From NCBI GenBank assembly GCA_963210315.1, contig OY723274.1:992001-1056000 (forward strand): a stretch of DNA of 64,000 bases. Reading direction: 5' to 3'. Both the position numbers and the translations under genes were made by a program. This stretch comes from Rhynchopus euleeides. Taxonomy: Eukaryota > Euglenozoa > Diplonemea > Diplonemida > Diplonemidae. Below, one piece after another: positions 40,153 through 51,929 of this stretch. Position 1 is the first letter of the stretch. Each line of letters opens with the position of its first letter. Below the pieces are notes generated by a model, which worked only from the letters and a program-made list of their open reading frames with translations, was not told the origin of the DNA and searched no databases.

Positions 40153-40772
40153 TAGGCCGGCTATGGGCCGATCTCGCCCGTACTGGGCCGGACATGGGCC
40201 GATCTCGGCAGTACTGGGCCGGCTATGGGCCGATCTCGCACGTACTGGGCCGGCTATGGGCCGATCTCGGCAGTGCTGGGCCGGCTATGGGCCGATCTCG
40301 CCCGTACTGGGCCGGACATGGGCCGGACATGGGCCGATCTCGCCCGTACTGGGCCGGACATGGGCCGATCTCGGCAGTGCTGGGCCGGCTATGGGCCGAT
40401 CTCGCCCGTACTGGGCCGGCTATGGGCCGATCTCGCCCGTACTGGGCCGGCTATGGGCCGATCTCGCACGTACTGGGCCGGACATGGGCCGATCTCGGCA
40501 GTGCTGGGCCGGCTATGGGCCGATCTTGCCCGTACTGGGCCGGCTATGGGCCGATCTCGGCAGTGCTGGGCCGGCTATGGGCCGATCTCGCACGTACTGG
40601 GCCGGACATGGGCCGGCTATGGGCCGATCTCGGCAGTGCTGGGCCGGCTATGGGCCGATCTCGCCCGTACTGGGCCGGACATGGGCCGATCTCGGCAGTG
40701 CTGGGCCGGACATGGGCCGATCTCGCCCGTACTGGGCCGGGTCCAGGAGTGGTGTCCAGACCCTGGGCCGAC
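40153..40772. repeat. 31-bp minisatellite, array 3 (about 20 copies)
   Basis: Unit GGGCCGGCTATGGGCCGATC, then TCGCCCGTACT, alternating with GGACATGGGCC and CTCGGCAGTGCT variants and with occasional inserted half-units. Same 31-bp period as arrays 1 and 2 and a related GGGCCGA core, but a different sequence. Confidence 0.95.
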
Positions 40773-40905
40773 CCAGGCTGTGGGTGGTGCATTTTGGTGC
40801 ATTTTCCGTCGGTTTAGGTGAAAATTGTCGAATTTTGTCGAAATTTGACGACAGGTGACGAACAGCGAGAATCCCCGAAAAACCGGTTTTTAATTCATTT
40901 TTGGG

Positions 40906-41060
40906 GGGGGGTCTTCGCTGACGAAGTTTTTGTCGAAGACCCCTGTCGTCGTCGTCAGAACACTGCCGTCTTCGGTGAAAAACCCCCTGAAACAGCCGTT
41001 TTCCTAATTATGTGACGAACGACGAAGTTTGTCGAAGTTTGTCGACCAGCGAAGACCCCC
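40906..41060. mobile_element. MITE, same TIR family as 24388-24487
   Basis: GGGGGTCTTCGCTG at 40906-40920 and CAGCGAAGACCCCC at 41047-41060 form perfect inverted ends around about 125 bp rich in GTCGAAG / CTTCGAC words. Confidence 0.75.
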
Positions 41061-41102
41061 TATGACAAGCTTCTTGTTGTGTGTGAAAAACAGTGGATAT
41101 CC

Positions 41103-41185
41103 CCCGTGGCGAAAAAAAATTTTTTCTCCCAAAAAAAAATATTTCTGGAAACCAGCTTGGCGAAAAAAAATATTTTCGCCACGGG
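41103..41185. mobile_element. 83-bp palindromic MITE
   Basis: CCCGTGGCGAAAA (41103-41115) and TTTTCGCCACGGG (41173-41185) are perfect inverted ends; the interior is A/T-rich and near-palindromic. Similar TTTTTTTCGCCACCGG words occur at 41780-41800. Confidence 0.65.
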
Positions 41186-41311
41186 ATTTTTGGCTGGGGG
41201 AAAAAGTCCGAGTTCCCTGCCCTGGAGGTCAGATTTCTTTTCAACTATTTCTCAAAGCCCTGAACTCTGACGCACAGCAGGCCAAGCTGGTCGATACATC
41301 GACAGCGAAAT

Positions 41312-41704
41312 TTGTGTCCTCGGTCGGACTTCACGACTGTGTCAAAGGCAGGCACAGGCCTCCTGGAGGGGGCACAGGAGGACGCTCTGGTTGCGCAGTG
41401 GACGACGGTGAAGACTATGCTTCGCCAGTTCCGTCGAGAAGTTGCTAACAGTCACGTACACTTTGGTTGTTTATGGTTTACACTTCCCCGCAAGACTTGC
41501 TCGATGATGTCCTCAAGTATGCGAGGTTATTTGGAGTCCGGCCTCCCAGTTTCCGCTCTGCGGGCTTCATTTGATGACATTCAGGTCATCCAGACGGACA
41601 AAATAATGCAGAGGAAGACCTCGTTCGGGCAATTTGGCAACGGCAAGTACGCGTGTTGGGGCGGAGGTTCCAGAAGGGCGATCATGACTGACCGAGCGGG
41701 TTGA
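41312..41704 (+). CDS. Hypothetical protein fragment, 130 codons
   Basis: The frame has balanced composition (for example TVKTMLRQFRREVANSHVHF and ALRASFDDIQVIQTDKIMQR) unlike the simple sequence around it. It could be an exon or the relic of a transposon gene. A second plus-strand frame (41215-41440, QISFQLFLKALNSDAQQAKL) precedes and overlaps it. No family recognised; start and end are uncertain. Confidence 0.3.
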   Translation: MCPRSDFTTVSKAGTGLLEGAQEDALVAQWTTVKTMLRQFRREVANSHVHFGCLWFTLPRKTCSMMSSSMRGYLESGLPVSALRASFDDIQVIQTDKIMQRKTSFGQFGNGKYACWGGGSRRAIMTDRAG

Positions 41705-41969
41705 GGTTTCGGCGCCCGAAGGGCGCCGAAAAAAATTGAGGGGTAAAAAAAAATTCTGGCAAAATCGAGGGTCGAGAAATTTTTTTCGCCACCGGAAAAA
41801 CCAGATTTTGGTGTCAGGATACAGCCTGGTGAAAAACCCAAACAAAACGGCACATCAGGCAATCTCCACCCCCCCCCCCCCCCTCCTCCTCTCGCGTACG
41901 GAAGCGCGCCATGCCGCCCACCCTCCCCCACCCACACCCACACTTCCACTCCAACGCGCTGAAACACAC

Positions 41970-43514
41970 CTTACGCGACAGATCGTCGCGCCTCCGCAGT
42001 TCGTCGATCTCATCCTGGAGTACCCGGAGGTCATTCGACTGCGAGGGGCCGGTTGCCGCAGGATGTTGCTGCTGCTGCTGCTGCGCGTGATACCCTGCGG
42101 GCTGCTTCGCCGCGATGGTTGAAGACGGGACCGAGGCGTGTGACACGGGCTGCTGATGGTGGTGCTGCTGCTGCACGACAGACTTCAACGGGAGGTGCGA
42201 CTGCGTCTGCGACATCTGCGTCCTCTCCAGCTCCGCAATCTTCCGCTGCAGCTGCTGCATGTCACGCATATAACGCTGCTGCTCCGTCATCTGCTGCTGC
42301 GCCGCCAGCGCCTCACTCCGCGCCGTATCATGCCTCTGCGTGTCATACTCCGGCTCCACCGGAGCATACGACTGCGACAGCGCCATGGCTGTCGGGGGCG
42401 GGTTGCTCCGCCCCTCCGACAGCTGCGTCTCCAGCATCTGCACCTTCTGCACCAGAGCCTCCAGGTCTGACTCCTGCCCGACCTGCCCCCTCGTGGGGGA
42501 CAGCCCCGGGCGTGACGCAGACGACGCCGCAGGCTGCGTCGCGGTGCTCCCTGCCCCGGTGAGCGTGTCGATCTTCCCGATGATCTCCCGCAGCTGCCGC
42601 TGCAGCGGCGCACCCCCCTGGGGGTCGCCGCCGCGCGGATCCCCCTGCTGCCGCGCCCGCATCTGCGACAGCAGCTGGTCCAGCTTCGCCTCCAGCACCA
42701 TGGCGTCCTGCCTCTGCGCCTCCGTCAGCTTCGACTCCAGCGCCGCAAAGGCATGCTCGATCTCACTCCGCGACACGGCATCCCCCGGCACCGCAACCGC
42801 GCCCCGCCCCCCGCCCTGCGGCTGCACGGCACCCCCCGCAACACCCCCCGCCACGCTGCTCGGAGGGGGGTACTGCTGCCCCACAGGCCCGCTGCTGGGC
42901 TGCTGCCCCCCGTGGTAGCCCCCACCGTCACGGTGCCCCGGCTGCTGCCCTGCCGCGCCCCCCATGTCGTAGCCCACAGGGGGCGGCGCCCCGCCGTCGG
43001 GCAGCGTGTTGGCCTGGGAGGGCGCGCCATACGCAGAGACCGGAGGGTGTGTGTCGTACGGCCCGGGCTGCGAGTAGGGGTTGGCGCTGTGGGGGTATCC
43101 CTCGATGCTCTGTGCGGGCGCGACGCTCACCAGAGGCGCCACCCCGTTGGGGTTGGTCTGCAGGGTCAGGGTGATGTTGACGTTGTGGTCGTTTGCCGCA
43201 GGAGGGGGGTGTGCCCCGCCGGACCCGCGGTAGCCGTCGCCGTGGGTGCGCTGCAGCGTGTTGGCGGAGACGGAGACGCGGGGGGTGCGCTGGTTGCCGT
43301 GCTGCCCGCCGTAGTTCACAGGGGGTGGCACCGTGTCCCAGTCCCACTTCTGATATTTCAGGCGGAAGGTGCGGATGACGTCCTCCTCCCGGCCGTGGTA
43401 TTTTGTCAGGAGCCTGTCCACCTGGTCCAGCTTCTCGGGGAAATACTTCGCGTAGAAGGCGGAGATTTTCCGATGCGCCACCTCGCGCATAGAGAGGTCA
43501 TCCTCCCCGTACAT
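41970..43514 (-). CDS. Coiled-coil / low-complexity host protein, 515-codon 5' exon
   Basis: ATG at 43514, ending at a consensus donor AAG/GTGTGTTT at 41969. The N-terminus carries a helical motif (KISAFYAKYFPEKLDQVDRL, then LTKYHGREEDVI and KYQKWD) that I recall as a recurring short module in protist proteins. Residues about 80-240 are Gly/Pro/Gln-rich and disordered. Several coiled coils follow (IEHAFAALESKLTEAQRQDA; LEALVQKVQMLETQLSEG; MRDMQQLQRKIAELERTQMS), then poly-His/Gln, then a final coiled coil (LRVLQDEIDELRRRDDLSRK). The frame beyond the donor is simple sequence. Upstream of the ATG the frame stays open to an acceptor-like CCTAG at 43569, so the ATG may be internal. Function unknown; a cytoskeletal or scaffold role is plausible. 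Confidence 0.65.
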
Positions 43515-43569
43515 CGCGTCCGCACCGTGGGTGTCGTCCCACCCTGCACCCACCACCTTGGTGCGCTAG

Positions 43570-46500
43570 GTGGTGGTGGTGGTGGTGGTGGTGGTGGTGT
43601 GGTGTGGTGGTGGGGGGGTAGGTTGGACAGAGGGACTGGGGGTTCTGCCCCAGCGATGCGTCACTGAGGCAAATCAAGGCAGTGTAGTATGGTGGGGTGG
43701 GGGGAGTGGGGAGTTGGGAGGTGGGGATCAGGCTATTGGGTGTCTAACCGAGGAGGTGGGTTTTTCCTCCCCCCCTCCCTCCTCTCTGGGTCTCTCCTCC
43801 CCCCCCCCCCTCCATCCCCCGTTTCTTCCGGGACAGCGGGGGGGTGGTGGGTAGTGTGGTGGAAACTCGCTCCCGCAACCCACCCGCCCCCTCCCCTCCC
43901 CCCCCTTGCCCCACTCTCGGCTTGGATTGTCCCTTTCTCTTTCCCCACCCACCCACCCACCCACCACCAGGCTGTTCCACAGCTATAAAAGGACCGCTCT
44001 GTGTTACCTTGCAGCCCGATGACAAACACCACTGCTGAACCGACCGACTGCCTATTCTGTCGGGGAGGCTGTTATGCACGCACAAGTGGGACAAGGGAGA
44101 CAGAACAGAACCAGCGAGCCAACAACGACCGACCCCCGGCACAGCCGATCGGTATTGCGGAGAGAGAGCCATATAGCGAACCATCTCTTTGCAGATTTTT
44201 CACCACCCCGCCCCGTGCTCCGCCCCAAAACGATTCAGAACAACTCCAGAGCGACATCATCGTGACAGGCATCCAACGAAGGCACGCCTTTTTTTTGGAT
44301 TGAACATTGTTTTTGGCCTGCACCTTCGAGTTCGTCTGGCCCCTACGGATCCCCCCCCCCCCAGTTCTTAGCACAGTGTCGACATTGCAGGGGCGGCAGG
44401 GGGGGGTGGCGAGTGAAGGGGGATGGTGGTGGTGGTACACAACCCCCCCTCCATTATTATCGTGTGTAGAATTGTAAAAGCAGGGGCGGGGGGTGAGGGG
44501 GTGGGTGGGTGGGGGTTACTGGCACCTAAATTAAAGAAAACATAAGCATAGTGTTCACACCCGCCGCCTGGCCAACTCCTGGTTTCACGAAGAGGGGGTG
44601 TGGGGGGGGGGGGGGGGGGGGGGGGGATGCAGTGCGAAGCGAGATAATGCAAGTTGCACACTGCAGTCGGTCTGATCGATCTGACACAGACGCCAACAGC
44701 TGGCTGCCTTTGTCCTGCCTGAGTCCATTCGGATTTTCAAAGGTCCAGACAAGGGCCAGGCGAGAAAACAAAATCCGAACCTCGTCTGGCCTGTGTCGGA
44801 AGTCTGAAAGCCACGCATGTCAGATCCGCCGTCAGGCGGGTCCTGGAGGGCAGAGCACCCGTTTGACCCAGACCAACTGAGATGTACGAAATTATCAGTA
44901 AAAAAAAGAGGGTGCGGGGAGAGGGGGGGGGGGGGGCAGGGGCAACAAGGCATAGGCAAGGGAATTGGGTGGGGTCGGTGGTGGCAAACAGATAGAGTGT
45001 CGGCAACGATTTTTTTCGAAGCATCTTCGAAGAGAACAAAAAAGAGATATGGCATCCCCCCTCACCCCCCCCCCCCACCGCACCGGGCAGTTCACTTGCT
45101 TTTTTTTGTATTTTTTGAAGTCGTGGAGAGAGAGAGAGAGCGCAACTCGCTGCAGTTTGATGCAATCCCCCCACACACACACACATTCTCCCCCCTTCCC
45201 CATGTTGTGATTTCCTTTCTACCTTGCACAAAACATCCCATTTGCCCCTTTACTTCCTTCGAAAGTGTTGTGACTTCCCCCCTACCCCACCCCTCGGGAG
45301 TGCCACTCCTCTGGTGGTTAAAAGTGACCCGCCGTTGTGCCTTCGGCATCTGTTGCGTGTGCCGTCGTATTCTTCCTATGCACTAGTTATAGCTATCCGG
45401 GGGCGGTCTGCTGTCGCACCAGCGGGCTGCCCCACCTCTGCACCCTCGGTTTTTAAGATGTTCACCACAGTGGAGAATGATCCCCTTCTCTGTGGCGATC
45501 GAGCCAAGCTGGACGAGGTTCGCCTTCGGGCGAAGGTCATGTGGGCGGACAAAAGGTGCCTGCTCCTGAGACTCATCAGCAACCTGCTTCTTCCTTCAAG
45601 CCCTCAAGACTCTTGAAGCGGCCTGACTCTTTAGTGTCTACGTCGCAGCAAGGGGGCGATATATACCACCCTTTTTATTGATTTCACGTGTCAGTGTTTG
45701 ACTTTTTCGCAACTTCATTTCTTCCTTTTTCTCCCTCTCCGACCCCACCCGTGACACCACCAGGGTTTAGCTAGCCCTGGTCCGATTATCCCCGGTTCTT
45801 CGCTGAAGAGACGCGGCCGGGGGGAGGGGTACGAAGAGTACGCGTCGAAACCGGTGTCACGTCGTGTTGGGGAATCCTTCGGGAGTGCGATACTGAAGGG
45901 GAGGTGCTACTGCCCGTGCAGGGCGACACCGCCTTAAAACTTTATAACCACACACACACATTCTGTGAATATTTTTTTTGGAAAGTGTCGGTGGGCACCT
46001 TCGCAATAAATCAGACAAGCATCGTGTAGAACTACATCGGATACCACAAGGGAATACACCAAAAATGCATTCTACAAAGTCAGCACCGCATCGCAGAAAA
46101 CCCCTCGGGGCGTAGCAGTGTAGCGGCGTGCCAGTGGAGAACACACCGATCGCCTGTTGATGGGTCGATGCCCACCTACACCCACCCCTCTTACTACAGT
46201 CGGAGGAACATTGGGCTTTGCAGTGTGCCAGCAAGCCCGCACCCCACACTCATATGTGAATCTTTTTGTAGTAGTGCAGGTCGCACCGAGTGGGCTCAGA
46301 TGATACCTGCACTGTACACACACATGTGCTTGTGTGTGCAGGGATGCACCAAGTGAACTCCAACACGACTTCTACCGCCACATACACAAATGCTGGGTCA
46401 AGTGTAGGCCAGAGACAAAACAGCGGGGCATGTGTGTGTGACGGAGTGGCCTAACCCAGAGCCCCCTCCCCAGTGGAAACTGCAAATGGAACTGCAGCAC

Positions 46501-47130
46501 AATAAATATGAAATCCACGCTCCTGGGGGGGGGGGGGGGGTGGGGTGTGGAGGGGCCTCGGCCTCTGTGTGTCAAATTGTGTCGGTGTGTGCGGCACCTA
46601 TATTGACAGGTGGCCTCGCACAATTTTTTCCACACATTTCTTTTGTTTTTTTTGAAAGGGGAAAAGAGGGGGTGAACAGCCATCATTTCTTCTGTGGGGG
46701 AGATGCCTTCGCATGTGTGGGGGGAAGGGGGGAAAAGTTATTCGCACGGGGGGGGGGGGGGGGGGATGAAAATTCAACAGTATTTACAGGGCGCATGTGT
46801 TGCGTGTTCTCTTTTTTGAGCCCAGAATTAGCGTAGTGTACCCTTACTGAGAGCACTCGACACGCCGGCACTACGACGAAGTTTTGCATGAATATTTTTG
46901 TAGCGGGTGTCAACCACACCCAACACATCTTGCACCTGATGTGCTATCCATACACACTCCCCGCCTCCCCCCCCCCTTCCCCCCGTTTCCCCGCCTCGTC
47001 CCATCCCCCCCCCCCCCCCCGTTCTGTTTCACCAGTTTGTAAGTGGTTCAGTGTTACGTCAATATCGGCAAGGCAAAGGGAGGAGAGTCGTTACGGGGGG
47101 TCGTTCGGTATGTGCTTCGGTGAACGCGGT
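43570..47130. other. Gene-poor region with many long G/C tracts
   Basis: (GTG)n at 43570-43600 and G or C runs of 12-27 bases at about 43800, 44350, 44598-44626, 44925, 45070, 46527, 46750 and 46970-47010. A plus-strand frame at 45458-45616 (MFTTVENDPLLCGDRAKLDE...) and a Cys-rich stretch at about 44014-44086 have exon-like composition but no supporting domain. No RNA gene seen. Confidence 0.4.
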
Positions 47131-47137
47131 GCCGCAG

Positions 47138-47585
47138 ATGCTGTGACCGATGCCATCCTCGGGACTCGTGCGTTGGGGGAATGCGCCTCCTGCATGCGGG
47201 TTGGGGTGGGGTGGGGTGCTGGTCGTATCACATCGGTGCCGCCCCCCCCCTCCCATCACCTCCTCAAAACCAACACATCACCAACACAAGTTCAGATTGC
47301 GGAGTTCATGCGCATCACCTCCTCTCACAATGGCAGATGCCACACCCCTAACAGTCGACACACAGAGACAATGCACACACCCCCCCTGTGTAATATGAAG
47401 CCAAGGGGTGAATCGCTGCACTGCCGTTGGACCTACAGGCCTATAGATATCCTGTCCTGTGTCTATCCAACCAACACCCCCTTCCGACTGATCATCGGCG
47501 AGACCAAACCCAACTCAACTAAACCCGCATACCTCATCTTCTCCCGCTGGGGGGCCAGCACAAGGAGAGTGCGGTGCAACGGTTG
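47138..47585 (+). CDS. Two candidate plus-strand exons, unknown protein
   Basis: Exon 47138-47199 (acceptor GCCGCAG, donor CGG/GTTGGG; codons DAVTDAILGTRALGECASCM R) and exon from 47296 (acceptor AAGTTCAG) join in phase and continue IAEFMRITSSHNGRCHTPNS, later SLHCRWTYRPIDILSCVYPT and FRLIIGETKPNSTKPAYLIF. The intron is 96 bp and C-rich. The 3' end is unclear: the frame turns low-complexity at about 47560 while another frame (VAVMLDIRFSPG, FSVPHVAVTLCIRG) becomes coding-like. A possible later exon of the same strand is 48257-48356. No family recognised. Confidence 0.35.
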
Positions 47586-47814
47586 CTGTGATGCTCGACA
47601 TCCGCTTCAGCCCGGGCGCAGGGGAGGGGGGCGGGCTGTTCTCAGTCCCACACGTCGCCGTCACACTCTGCATCCGCGGGACCCCGGGCTTCGGGGATCC
47701 GGGCTCGTCGAGTTGCATCTCTAAGTCGGGTGGGTGGCCCTCGGTTTTTTCGCCCTTTGTGTTCCCCCGCGTCCGCAAGCTGGGTGTATCCGCCGGTCTC
47801 TCTCGGCTTTTGCC

Positions 47815-47930
47815 GGGCAGTATAGTGTTTGCCTTGCCGGGCAGTATAGTGTTTGCCTTGCCGGGCAGTATAGTGTTTGCCTTGCCGGGCAGTATAGTGT
47901 TTGCCTTGCCGGGCAGTATAGTGTCTCGGA
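47815..47930. repeat. 24-bp tandem repeat, about 4.8 copies
   Basis: GCCGGGCAGTATAGTGTTTG followed by CCTT, repeated without change. It reads as an 8-codon repeat on either strand, but no flanking gene is certain. Confidence 0.95.
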
Positions 47931-48256
47931 AATATAGGTCGCCCCTTGCGGAGTCTCAGCCCGGGTGCGCAGAGTGTTGAAAGCAAAAGAGCTTTGCCTT
48001 TGCCTCGCGCTGTGTAGATGTGTGCGAGAGAAGAAACCAAAGGGAACGGGTCTGGGTGCTCCTGCAGAAGGGTGTGCGGGTGGAGGTGATAACGGGCGGC
48101 AATGAGATGCTGAATATGGGAGAAAGCAAAATATCATCTCCAGGTCGCGGGCTGTCTGCCTTGCCGCTTTGCTGTGGTGTTGCCGCAGACGCAGTGCAGG
48201 TGTCGCACGGGGGGGGGGGGGGGGGTGACACAACAACTCACACGCTGTGTCTGCAG

Positions 48257-48356
48257 CAACAACACAGCGAGCGGCAAACAGATGGCAAAGGAGAAGGCCC
48301 AATGGAGGGTGGACCAGATCAACCGGGGCGGCGACATTTGCAAGCTGGATGAATGG
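48257..48356 (+). CDS. Candidate 100-bp exon
   Basis: Bounded by GTCTGCAG/C and ATGG/GTGGGG. The open phase reads ASGKQMAKEKAQWRVDQINR, then GGDICKLDEW, which is charged and non-repetitive amid simple sequence. No partner exon was linked with certainty. Confidence 0.3.
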
Positions 48357-48793
48357 GTGGGGAAGGGATGGGGCGGGGGTGGGAGTGAGGGCGGTCAAAG
48401 GTTGCCATCCTTTTTTTTTCCAGCTTGTTTTTTTTGTCGTTTTTTTCTCTGTGACCACGGCGCCTGCGCACCTTGCAACAGCAAAAGCTCACACATATCA
48501 CCCCATCACCCACGTGTGCGTGTGTGGACTACACAGTGCGTGCCTTGGGGGGGCGGGGGGTTTCCCGTCACTTCAACCCCTTGCTGTGAGCGGGACGGAG
48601 AGGGGGGAGGAGGGGTGAGAGTCAGCCCTGTGTTCTGATCTGTTTCCTATGCGTCTGACATAGTCCAGCACGGGTAACGGGTGGGCCTGCGACAGATAGT
48701 CTGCGGCTGATTTTTTTTTCTTTGCATGTTTTTAACAACTCTTGACACAGCGTGCTGCAGCATGTGTCGAGAACCCTATGGCCTGTTGTTTGA

Positions 48794-48958
48794 TCACGAC
48801 GACCTCGAGCCTGACGGGCGAGACGACCAGCTGCGGTAGTGTTTATATTTTTTGAACGATTTTTTGACCGTGCTCATATCAGCCCCCAGTGAGAAGGGGC
48901 GCTGTTTCGGGTCCTTCTGGGCGCCATTTATTTTGCTGATTTTTTTTGGCTTGAACTT
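48794..48958 (-). CDS. Candidate terminal exon of a Lys/Arg/Ser-rich protein
   Basis: 55 codons from an acceptor-like CAACAAG/A at 48959 to a TGA at 48794: KFKPKKISKINGAQKDPKQR, later STVKKSFKKYKHYRSWSSRP and a Ser/Arg tail. The basic composition suggests a nucleic-acid or ribosome-associated protein. The opposite strand is open for a shorter stretch (SMCREPYGLLFDHDDLEPDG), so the strand is not certain. Confidence 0.35.
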   Translation of the reverse strand, partial: KFKPKKISKINGAQKDPKQRPFSLGADMSTVKKSFKKYKHYRSWSSRPSGSRSS

Positions 48959-50624
48959 CTTGTTGGAGTCACGCAACGAGAGGGGGGGAGGGGTGTTGCA
49001 AACAACACAGGAAACACTGTGCGAAATCAGATCATGCAGGAGCACACCACACCGGCAGCAGGCATGCAGGGATGTTCTCACGATCGGGGATCACACGCCG
49101 TTTCTTCCCACCCCCTTTGATTTGCTGACACACAATTTGTTGCTGCGCATGGGCTGTTGTATTGATTCTCAAACGCGGCAAATAAAATAAAATAAGGAGT
49201 GGGCAGGGTCGGGTCGGGTCAGGGGGTATTTTTTTGCGGGAGATGGAAAACGGAGCGGTGTGACCATGCTCTGCGGTGTGCGTCTCAAAGAGGCAACAAT
49301 CTCTCCAACTCCGCACACTCCAGCAATAGGGTTGGGGCAGTGGGTTGTGGTGGCAGGTGGGAAAATAGCAGACGAAGGATCGCTGGACACGCAAACCGTG
49401 CACAGCAGTTCCATCCACTATCTAAAATAACGCAGAAAGCTCTCTCTGCACCGACATGCGCACATCCCAACAGGGCTTGGCACCTCGAGCCGAGAGGGGG
49501 AGGAAAATCACACCTTCAACTACATCTGCCCCAGAGGCAGCAGTGAATGAAGGGAAGGGTGGGGGGGGGGGGTGGGCAGGGGATGGGCAGGGCCTGCCGC
49601 CAGCCAGTACTATTCAGCTCATTCAGAGAAACCCATCAGCAGAGGCACGGCAGAGGAGGGTATTCTTCTTCGAAGCATGTGTATCCCCCTCCCCGCTTGC
49701 TCCTGCGTCGTTTGATCTGGCGCAAAGGTGTCAGATCAAGACATGGGGCTGGACTAGCGTGTCTCTCTCAACTGGGTTTCCAGGTCGGCTGGCCGAGAGG
49801 CTTGGGCTTGGGCGTTGTCTTCTTCCACCCCCCTGCACCCCAGCCAGAAAAAAAACCAATTAGTGGGAGTCGTATCACGGCACTGTCCGATCCTGACTAA
49901 GGTATATCACAGGGTCTAGAAAATGGAAGGTGCAATCGCGTGCACGCACGCCGTGATTCTAGAGGATGTTGCACTTCCCTGAAATATACGTAGTACCTCA
50001 CACCCCATATGAACTGTGACAACGGTCAACAGGTTTTCTTGCGTGGCAGAGGGTGTATGGGCAGCATATTGAATGATTTGAAAAAAATATTGGCCGTGTC
50101 TCTGCAGCCCTCTCCAGTGAAAAGGGGGGGGGGAGGGGAGGCCGCTTTCTTTTTTCTGACAGGGTAGTAGGCAGCACAGAACAGTAGTAAGCGCAAAAGA
50201 AGAATAGAAACGGCAAATCAATACAGAGTATCTCAGACCCTCAGTAAAGGTTAAGAGAGAGAGATAGAGAGAGAAGAGAAGAGGGGCAGGGGGGCAGCGT
50301 GGTGTGTGCATCCTAGAGGGGGCCTGTGTCCTTTCCATTCTTCAGAGAGAGAATCACCTGGCACAGGCTGTCCCTTTGGCAAAAAAAATAAATAACTGAC
50401 AAGTCTGGCTTCTTTCGCCGATCCCCAATCCCTCTCTCCCCTCTCTCTCTCTCAGAATACAGTTCGAGCGTGGATGTCTTGATCACAAGGATGCCTGCGC
50501 GAGGACCCCTTGTCCCACCTCTCTCACCCATCCCTTCCAAATAGACCCTTCGCCATCACTCTTCGCGTGTCACACAGGCGATGATGCAAAGAGGAGCTGC
50601 GAAGGAAAAGAAGAAGAAGAAGAA
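48959..50624. other. Spacer, no gene recognised
   Basis: Simple sequence, G-runs near 49560 and 50128, and GAGA-rich stretches at about 50255-50290 and 50430-50455. Confidence 0.45.
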
Positions 50625-50873
50625 TGGTGTTGCTGAAAGTGCTTCGTATGATGTGCGCACGAACTACGCACAAGTACGCACGAACTACGCAATATGGCCT
50701 CGTAATGTCACTTTTTTATTTTGTACTGGGGCGGGGCCAGTAATTAGCTCAAAAAGGGTGAAAAAATGCCGAAAATTTTCGAATCCCAGTTAGGGACCAC
50801 TCTGAATCACCTGTATTGTGCAAAGAAACGGGTTTGTTTGCCGAAAAATCACAATTTGTGCCCTCTACAGGCC

Positions 50874-50907
50874 CCCTACCCCCCGAGTACTCGGGGGGTA
50901 GGGGGGT
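50874..50907. repeat. Perfect 34-bp palindrome
   Basis: CCCCCTACCCCCCGAGT followed by its exact complement ACTCGGGGGGTAGGGGG; no loop. Confidence 0.9.
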
Positions 50908-50956
50908 ATGAGGGGGGGGGGGGGGTGTTTTCACCCAATTGGTGTTCCCAGTAAGA

Positions 50957-51240
50957 GGTGTAAATGGACACCCCATCGTCATAACGACCCCACTGCGATC
51001 CGCACAGATCCCAAACGTTCCAAATAACGGGTTTTTGGAACACCCAAGGAGGGGTCCCGCTGGGTGGGCTGGTGTGGTTGCTTCTCAGTCACATCCTATG
51101 ACCAGCCCCTGAACCAGACCCACGTTTCACGGACGAAGCTTGACAGCTCGACCACAGAAATGACCCCACTACGATCCGCACAGATTCCAAATAGTCAAAG
51201 GAACGGGGTTTTGCAACACCCGAGTAGGGGGCCCCTTTAG
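50957..51240 (+). repeat. Dispersed repeat, copies 2 and 3 in tandem
   Basis: ACGACCCCACTGCGATCCGC at about 50981 and ATGACCCCACTACGATCCGC at about 51160, each followed by GGTTTTTGGAACACCC-like sequence. Homologous to 27378-27490. Confidence 0.75.
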
Positions 51241-51929
51241 GGGGCGTTTTGGTACAATCTCGGCTCTGTAGTGACAAGGGGTTCCGCAGGCAGTGTCCTT
51301 AGCCTTCAGCCACTGTCAAGTGAGCCCATTCTATGGCTTGTCTTGAGGGTGCGTTGTCATCTGTTGGTCACAAGTCCAGACAAACGAACGCTGCAGCTGG
51401 GCGAGGGCTGACTGATGTGTCTTCCGAGGTTCGAGACTTCGGACAACCTAGTTTGGTGAGTCTCGAGCCAGGCTCCTAAGGCCTCCAGAGACAGGTCCTT
51501 CCGCAGCAGTCAGAAGAGTGACTTCCTGCAAACCAGAGGGCCTGGGTGGATATTTGGGATACATGGAGGGCCCCTACATCAGGAAATGGGCACCACAAGG
51601 TCTGGGACGAGGCCGGTGGTAGTGTTGGTGCAGTCTGGGCTCTGTATTGGAGGTAGCGTGTTTCCCACAGGAGAGAATAAAAAAGTGGCATTATTGCTGC
51701 ACAATGTACGCACAAACTACGCAAAACTACGCACGAACTACGCAATTTGCCTTTCAGCAACACCAAAGAAAATATCAGAATTTTGACAGGGTGGGTTCCC
51801 AGTTGTGCAGGGGGGTGGGCGAGAGAGAGAGAGAAAGAGAGAGAGAAGTGGGGGGCTGGTGGGAGGGGGCATCGGCCGTCAGTGGTGGGGACAAGGGGGG
51901 GGTGGTGTGATGGCGGTGGTGACGGTGCG

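Larger units (their letters stand above)
50625..51765. mobile_element. Non-autonomous TIR element, TIR TGGTGTTGCTGAAAG
   Basis: Perfect 15-bp inverted ends at 50625-50639 and 51751-51765. They extend inwards as imperfect inverted arms of about 90 bp containing ACGCACGAACTACGCAA repeats and AATAAAAAAGTG. AAGAA flanks both ends and may be a 5-bp duplication, although the left side is a GAA microsatellite. The interior holds two copies of the dispersed repeat (50957-51060 and 51145-51240) and a perfect palindrome at 50874-50907. No transposase. Confidence 0.75.

Noticed and set aside
37626-40772. CRISPR-like array
   Set aside because: The units are contiguous 31-bp repeats with no unique spacers, in a eukaryotic context.
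37469-40858. Long repetitive frames over the 31-bp minisatellites (for example a 431-codon frame)
   Set aside because: A 31-bp array with no stop in any phase is open in all frames; no start context, domain or non-repeat extension supports coding.
45780-45860. Possible structured RNA near the CCCCGGTTCTTCGCTGAAG stretch
   Set aside because: No extended pairing or match to rRNA, tRNA or snRNA features could be found by eye.
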